In this document: positions 34,289 to 38,146 of the stretch, piece by piece | Layout: each line of letters begins with the position of its first letter | Position numbering within the stretch: the stretch's first letter is position 1 | Source: Ferrimicrobium sp. | Lineage (GTDB): Bacteria > Actinomycetota > Acidimicrobiia > Acidimicrobiales > Acidimicrobiaceae | Direction: 5' to 3' | Length of the DNA stretch: 38,146 nucleotides | Assembly: GCA_027365375.1 (NCBI GenBank) | Contig: DAHXNM010000007.1 | Location: 1 to 38,146, forward strand | The notes under the pieces: generated by a model | The model's database searches: none | Told to the model about the DNA's origin: nothing | What the model saw: the letters and a program-made list of their open reading frames with translations, nothing else | Program-made: the position numbers and the translations under genes

Positions 34289-34354
34289 TAGTTGTCGAAT
34301 CCGGGTCGAAGCTGTTCCCTGTCTCTCTTGTTTGTGAAACGGCGGGTATTTGAC

Positions 34355-34876
34355 TTAGGTGAGTAGTGCCTTGGTAATGATCGGATAGAAGCATTCCAGC
34401 CCTTTAGTGATCCGTGTTGGATCCTTTGCCATGTCGTCGGCTAGGCGGAGTCGGATGGCATCGCCAAAGTAGGCGCTTGCCTCGAATTCCTTAAGTTCGC
34501 CGAGTGTCAATGCTCCACCCTGCTCAACCAAACTCGCCTTTGACTCGCTCGATAGACGTTGCCAATAACGCGGATCTATTCGCACTAGATATCGTTTGGC
34601 GGTTACATGCAAGCCAATAAGTTGGCATACCCTATCGGAAAATCCTAGCGACCTTGCAATCGCTGAACCGTCTGCGGCATGCTCTGTCTCACTCGATCCG
34701 TCAGTCCAAGCAAGGTCGTGAAGCAACCCTGCCACCGTGAGTTCTGGATCCCCACAATCTTCCCACAATAGCTCTGCAGTTTGGAGTAGGTGGTCAATGA
34801 GGGGCAACTCTTCTCGGTAGCTTTCGAGGAGTTTTGGGCTGCTCAAGCATGCTATGATCGACTCTGCGTTTGCCAC
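34355..34876 (-). CDS. PhnZ/TmpB-like HD-domain di-iron oxygenase, phosphonate catabolism
   Basis: A 173-residue HD-domain protein. It has the metal ligands H29, H53-D54 (LLHDLAW), H66, H90 and D147, and the Y20-x-x-E23 motif that marks the oxygenase PhnZ apart from HD phosphohydrolases. K94 (HVTAKRYL), S112, Q119 and R144 fall at a constant offset from residues I recall as phosphonate-binding in PhnZ. PhnZ-type enzymes oxidatively cleave the C-P bond of 1-hydroxy-2-aminoethylphosphonate (TmpB: the trimethyl form), giving phosphate and glycine. It is 6 bp downstream of an ABC ATPase of the matching importer class. GTG 34876 is the only reasonable start. The hydroxylase partner (PhnY*/TmpA) is not in view. 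Confidence 0.82.
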   Translation of the reverse strand: MANAESIIACLSSPKLLESYREELPLIDHLLQTAELLWEDCGDPELTVAGLLHDLAWTDGSSETEHAADGSAIARSLGFSDRVCQLIGLHVTAKRYLVRIDPRYWQRLSSESKASLVEQGGALTLGELKEFEASAYFGDAIRLRLADDMAKDPTRITKGLECFYPIITKALLT

Positions 34877-34882
34877 TGAGAT

Positions 34883-35974
34883 CTAATCCAACTTGGCCAA
34901 CTCAGCTGGGATTGCGATCTCAGGTTCGTCGATGTCAGCGATGGTTAGCAGCGTGGGACCCCGCTGAAAGACCTCTACACTTTCGCCGATACTGAAAGCA
35001 ATCGACTCATCAGGCGACACGGCTACGATCAGCTTCGACCCACCGCTTCCTCGGATGTGAGCAGCAAAACTCGATCCAAGAAACGACATCTCGACGAGGC
35101 GACAACTGCCATTGGCAATAGCTCGAACCCCGAGCTGCTCGGGTCGAACCAGTACCGAGACTTTGGAGCCGACGGCCACTGAATCTCCTATAGAGAACGA
35201 ACCGAACTCGCGGGTCATCACCATATCCTCTTGGGTTGCGGTGCCAGAGATCCGATTGACCTTGCCAACGAACTCTGCGACGAACTCTGTCGACGGGGCT
35301 GCATATATCTCTGTCGGCGAACCTAGCTGTTCAAGCACGCCCTGGTGCATAACGCCAATCCGATCAGCAATGGCGAGCGCCTCCTCCTGATCATGGGTCA
35401 CAAAGATGGTTGCAATCCCCACCTCTTTTTGTACTCGTCGGATCTCCTCCCGGAGGTTCACTCGCACCTTAGCATCGAGCGCCGATAGCGGCTCATCGAG
35501 AAGCAACACTGTTGGTTCGATGGCCAATGCCCGGGCCAGAGCGACGCGTTGTTGTTGCCCACCAGAGAGTTGGTGCGCAAACCGATCGCCGAGCTCTCCT
35601 AGGCCCACTAGTTCTAGTAATTCATTGGAGCGTCTCCTTCGTTTTGCTCCGCTCACCTTCCTGATTTTTAGGCCAAACTCTATATTTTCAGCCGCGGTCA
35701 AATGCGGAAAGAGGCTGTAGTGTTGAAAGACAATTCCCATATTTCGTTTGGCTGTGGGCTGCTGGGTGATGTCATGGTCGCCTACGAAGACATGGCCACC
35801 GTCGAGGCGCTCGAGGCCGGCGACAGACCGAAGGGCGGTTGATTTGCCACAGCCCGAGGGTCCGAGCAACACCACGAGTTCACCGGCTTGAACATGCAGT
35901 GAAAAACCGTCAAGCGCACGCGTGGAACCGTAGAACTTCTTGAGCCCCTCCAGACGCAGATTACCGTGTGGCAC
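34883..35974 (-). CDS. ABC importer ATPase, PhnT/PotA-like (2-aminoethylphosphonate type)
   Basis: A 363-residue ATPase with Walker A GPSGCGKST, Q-loop VFQHYSLFPHLTAAENIEFGL, signature LSGGQQQRVALARAL, Walker B VLLLDEPLSALDAKVR and switch His in FVTHDQEEALAIADR, followed by a TOBE domain. With the HD protein downstream, this fits PhnT of 2-aminoethylphosphonate importers; the same ATPase class also serves iron and polyamines. GTG 35974 follows AAGGAG by 6 nt and is preferred to ATG 36001. It overlaps the end of the upstream permease by 14 bp. Confidence 0.88.
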   Translation of the reverse strand: MPHGNLRLEGLKKFYGSTRALDGFSLHVQAGELVVLLGPSGCGKSTALRSVAGLERLDGGHVFVGDHDITQQPTAKRNMGIVFQHYSLFPHLTAAENIEFGLKIRKVSGAKRRRRSNELLELVGLGELGDRFAHQLSGGQQQRVALARALAIEPTVLLLDEPLSALDAKVRVNLREEIRRVQKEVGIATIFVTHDQEEALAIADRIGVMHQGVLEQLGSPTEIYAAPSTEFVAEFVGKVNRISGTATQEDMVMTREFGSFSIGDSVAVGSKVSVLVRPEQLGVRAIANGSCRLVEMSFLGSSFAAHIRGSGGSKLIVAVSPDESIAFSIGESVEVFQRGPTLLTIADIDEPEIAIPAELAKLD

Positions 35975-36788
35975 CGACACTCCTTTTCTTTGTACGGCCA
36001 TTGCCGAATATGGTGACCAGCGAGAGTGGTATGAAAGCTACAAGCAGAGCGACCAACGATACCGCTACCGCTTCAGCTGCTGCAGTCAGACCGATCTGCA
36101 CGATGTAGACCGGAAAAGTATTGAAACTTAGCAGCGATGCGACCACAAATTCGCCGAGTGCATACGCGCCTGCCAAGATCAACGCTCCGATCATTCCTGC
36201 TCGCAGGTTCGGCAACAGTACCCCAATCAGCGTGCGGTTCCAGCTTGCGCCGAGAGATTGAGCCGCCTCCACGAGGGTATTGATATCGAGTGAACGTACT
36301 GCAGTGTCAAACGTGCGATAACTATACGGAAGCGCCAACATTACGTAGATGGGCGCCAGGATAAATGGGGAGGTCAGTATGACGTTCAATATGCTGTGAT
36401 AGGCTCCAAGAATCCCGAGTACCACGACAACCGAAGGTACTCCTAGTGGTACGATGCTTAGCGCATCGATCAAACCACGTAGTCTTGGCACCCTAACTGA
36501 GACCCAGATTGATGTTGGGATCACCAGAAGACCGGTCAAGATCACGGTAAGGATTGCTACTTGCAATGATAACCACAAAGATGACCGGAAAGACGGATCG
36601 TTAAATAGGGATCGATACGCCGAGAAAGTGATGTGATTATGGACTCCTAGGACCGAGTACCGAGCAGAAGCGATAATTGGTATGAGAAAGAACGCGCCAA
36701 CTACCAGCAATACGACTGCTCGAAACACTCCGCCAATTCCGGCCTGTCTAAGATGGCCCCCCTCGGCTCCAGGCACTACCGCAACCAA
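35961..36788 (-). CDS. ABC importer permease, second subunit (PhnV-like)
   Basis: A 275-residue, six-helix permease with the EAA loop TLVEAAQSLGASWNRTLIGVLLPNLRAGMIGALIL. The C-terminus is basic (NGRTKKRSVGATR). TTG 36788 is preferred because GAGGAAGG lies 7 nt upstream; this makes a 13-bp overlap with the first permease. Paired, unfused permeases distinguish this importer from the iron-type one at 20320-22098. Confidence 0.88.
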   Translation of the reverse strand: MVAVVPGAEGGHLRQAGIGGVFRAVVLLVVGAFFLIPIIASARYSVLGVHNHITFSAYRSLFNDPSFRSSLWLSLQVAILTVILTGLLVIPTSIWVSVRVPRLRGLIDALSIVPLGVPSVVVVLGILGAYHSILNVILTSPFILAPIYVMLALPYSYRTFDTAVRSLDINTLVEAAQSLGASWNRTLIGVLLPNLRAGMIGALILAGAYALGEFVVASLLSFNTFPVYIVQIGLTAAAEAVAVSLVALLVAFIPLSLVTIFGNGRTKKRSVGATR

Positions 36789-37681
36789 CGTGATGCCTTC
36801 CTCTGGCTCAAGACATAAACGGTCGCAGCTAATGCGACCACGATGATCATGCCTAGTCCCAAGGCATTCCCGAGATTGGCCTGTCCAGCGGCTACATTCC
36901 CTGAGATGAGACTGCCAATCTGGATCGGCACGAGCGGTAGAGTCCCCGAGGTCAAGGCTTCAGCCGTTGCATACGCAGCGAATGCGTCTGCGAATATGAC
37001 CACCGTCCCCGAAAGAATGGCAGGGGTCAGGATTGGTAGCCCGACTGACCACCAAAATCTGAGCTTTGACGCCCCGAGGGAGCGTGCGGCCTCGACCCAG
37101 GCGGATCTGATGTTTTGGATGGGTCCCAACATCACGAGAATCATCACAGGGATCAAGAAGTACTGATAGACGATTATGAGTCCGATTACTGAATAAAGGG
37201 AGAACCCATGTGCGTAGAGGTTAATACCCATGTCGGAAAGGATTTTGGTGACGATGCCGAAGTTGCCCAACGTTGCAATGAAGGCGAAAGCCAGCGGAAC
37301 GCCGCCTGTATTTGCGAGTACGCTTGAGCTCGATTGCACCAGTGCGCGTGGACGGCCTTTGGTGGCTGCCACCGCCAGCGCGGCTAGGAAGCCAACTACC
37401 ACCGCGATAATGGTGCTACCAGCTGACAGTTCGAACGAAGCTACAAACGAGTGGAGGTAGGGACCGGAGAACGCGAGACGAAGATTGGAGAGTGTCAGCG
37501 TCCCATTGTTGGATTCGAAGGCCCCTATCAAGACCGATATCGCTGGTATGATCAGGAAAATAAGTAAAAACAGAAGATAGGGAAGCACTCCTCCGTAACG
37601 GCGAACCTCACGCCGTTTGTGAGCTACGAGAGGAGGGCTGGGGAGACCCTCCTCTCTGCTACGGGTAAGGGTGGTTACCAT
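36776..37681 (-). CDS. ABC importer permease, first subunit (PhnU-like)
   Basis: A 301-residue permease with six helices and the EAA loop SAWVEAARSLGASKLRFWWSVGLPILTPAILSGTVVIFADAFAAYATAEAL, typical of iron/2-aminoethylphosphonate-class importers. A charged N-terminal stretch precedes the first helix at about residue 33. The ATG overlaps the stop of the binding-protein gene by one base (TGATG). Confidence 0.9.
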   Translation of the reverse strand: MVTTLTRSREEGLPSPPLVAHKRREVRRYGGVLPYLLFLLIFLIIPAISVLIGAFESNNGTLTLSNLRLAFSGPYLHSFVASFELSAGSTIIAVVVGFLAALAVAATKGRPRALVQSSSSVLANTGGVPLAFAFIATLGNFGIVTKILSDMGINLYAHGFSLYSVIGLIIVYQYFLIPVMILVMLGPIQNIRSAWVEAARSLGASKLRFWWSVGLPILTPAILSGTVVIFADAFAAYATAEALTSGTLPLVPIQIGSLISGNVAAGQANLGNALGLGMIIVVALAATVYVLSQRKASRWLR

Positions 37682-38146
37682 CAGACCTTTGGCCAGTTGG
37701 CGAGGATGACTGTCTGTGCGGCATTGAGCTGGGTCTGACTCGGAAAGACGGGTGTACCGCTCACTGGAGGGACGGCTGCCAGGTAGGTCTTATTTACGGT
37801 CCCATCCTTGACCATGGAGGTCAATCGGATTGGATCGGTATAACCCTTCAGCCATAGATTCTGTCCAGCATTTGAGTAGAGGTACTCCTCCCAGAGGCGC
37901 GCTGCTGCCGGATGGGGTGCATCCTTGGCGATGGCTTGGGCGTAATAGGACGCATAGTGGACACCCTTTGGGATGATCACTTTCCAGTCAATCTTGCCTT
38001 TGAGCGCGTTCTGATAGGCGACGTTCAAGTAGTCCCAGTCGATATTGACTTTGACCTCACCAGAGGAGATCGTCGCAGCGGAGGACTGAACGGGGATGAA
38101 GTTCCCAATCGTCTTCAGGTGCTCAAAATACTTGATCCCTGGCGTG
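37681..38146 (-). CDS. ABC importer substrate-binding protein (PhnS-like), N-terminus off the right edge
   Basis: The last 155 residues of an extracellular binding protein of the iron/2-aminoethylphosphonate class: KYFEHLKTIGNFIPVQSSAA, SGEVKVNIDWDYLNVAYQNAL, YYAQAIAKDAPHPAAARLWEEYLYSNAGQNLWLKGY. The frame is open to the window edge; a TTG at 38028 is internal, not a start. It is the upstream gene of the operon that continues with two permeases, an ATPase and the PhnZ-like enzyme. The signal peptide and lipobox cannot be seen. Confidence 0.88.
   Translation of the reverse strand, partial: TPGIKYFEHLKTIGNFIPVQSSAATISSGEVKVNIDWDYLNVAYQNALKGKIDWKVIIPKGVHYASYYAQAIAKDAPHPAAARLWEEYLYSNAGQNLWLKGYTDPIRLTSMVKDGTVNKTYLAAVPPVSGTPVFPSQTQLNAAQTVILANWPKV

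Overview
The window reads as chromosomal DNA of an actinobacterium with moderate GC content, probably of the Acidimicrobiia (iron-oxidising, acid-living relatives are my best guess; this is inference from gene content, not a search). The pointers are a WhiB regulator, a pair of ArsA-type ATPases beside it in the arrangement known from the mycobacterial whiB4-Rv3680-Rv3679 locus, a PrmC-related methyltransferase of the actinobacterial type, a small actinobacterial 'HDIRIP' protein, and Gram-positive lipoprotein substrate-binding proteins.

Layout. 1-2800 is loosely packed: a truncated alanine-racemase-fold PLP protein (minus) that seems to lack a standard start codon, an orphan PDDEXK nuclease-like gene and a small conserved protein, with long non-coding stretches. 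2803-5691 holds a PrmC-like methyltransferase and a convergent S9 peptidase separated by a strong hairpin. 5879-11255 is a tightly coupled histidine-utilisation operon (M20 amidohydrolase, hutF, hutU, hutI), with no hutH or classical hutG in view. 11394-12694 is a DUF929 thioredoxin-fold protein plus VKOR, a disulfide-forming pair; 12800-14758 is a KimA-like permease. 14948-18651 contains whiB, two ArsA ATPases, a single-domain response regulator, tRNA-Pro(CGG) and a Nudix hydrolase; the tRNA overlaps the end of one coding sequence and almost touches the start of the next. 19239-23284 is an iron(III)-type ABC importer. 23430-25150 (minus) is a three-gene cassette: two membrane proteins and a ChrB-N-domain protein, behind an inverted repeat. 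25631-30015 is a carbohydrate/glycerol-phosphate-type ABC importer followed by an OmpR-type two-component system (30102-32226) and a fused EtfB-EtfA flavoprotein (32302-34095). 34355 to the right edge (minus) is a five-gene operon: a substrate-binding protein, two permeases and an ATPase of the 2-aminoethylphosphonate/iron type, then an HD-domain protein that keeps the residues of the phosphonate-cleaving oxygenase PhnZ.

Together the region is a scavenging island: histidine, a sugar-like solute, a metal and probably an organophosphonate are imported or broken down, with redox and metal-stress genes in between. No insertion sequence, CRISPR array or rRNA was seen. The observations I rate highest are the tRNA-Pro embedded between two coding sequences, the ChrB-N/membrane cassette, the PhnZ-like uptake operon and the apparent ATC start at the left edge.
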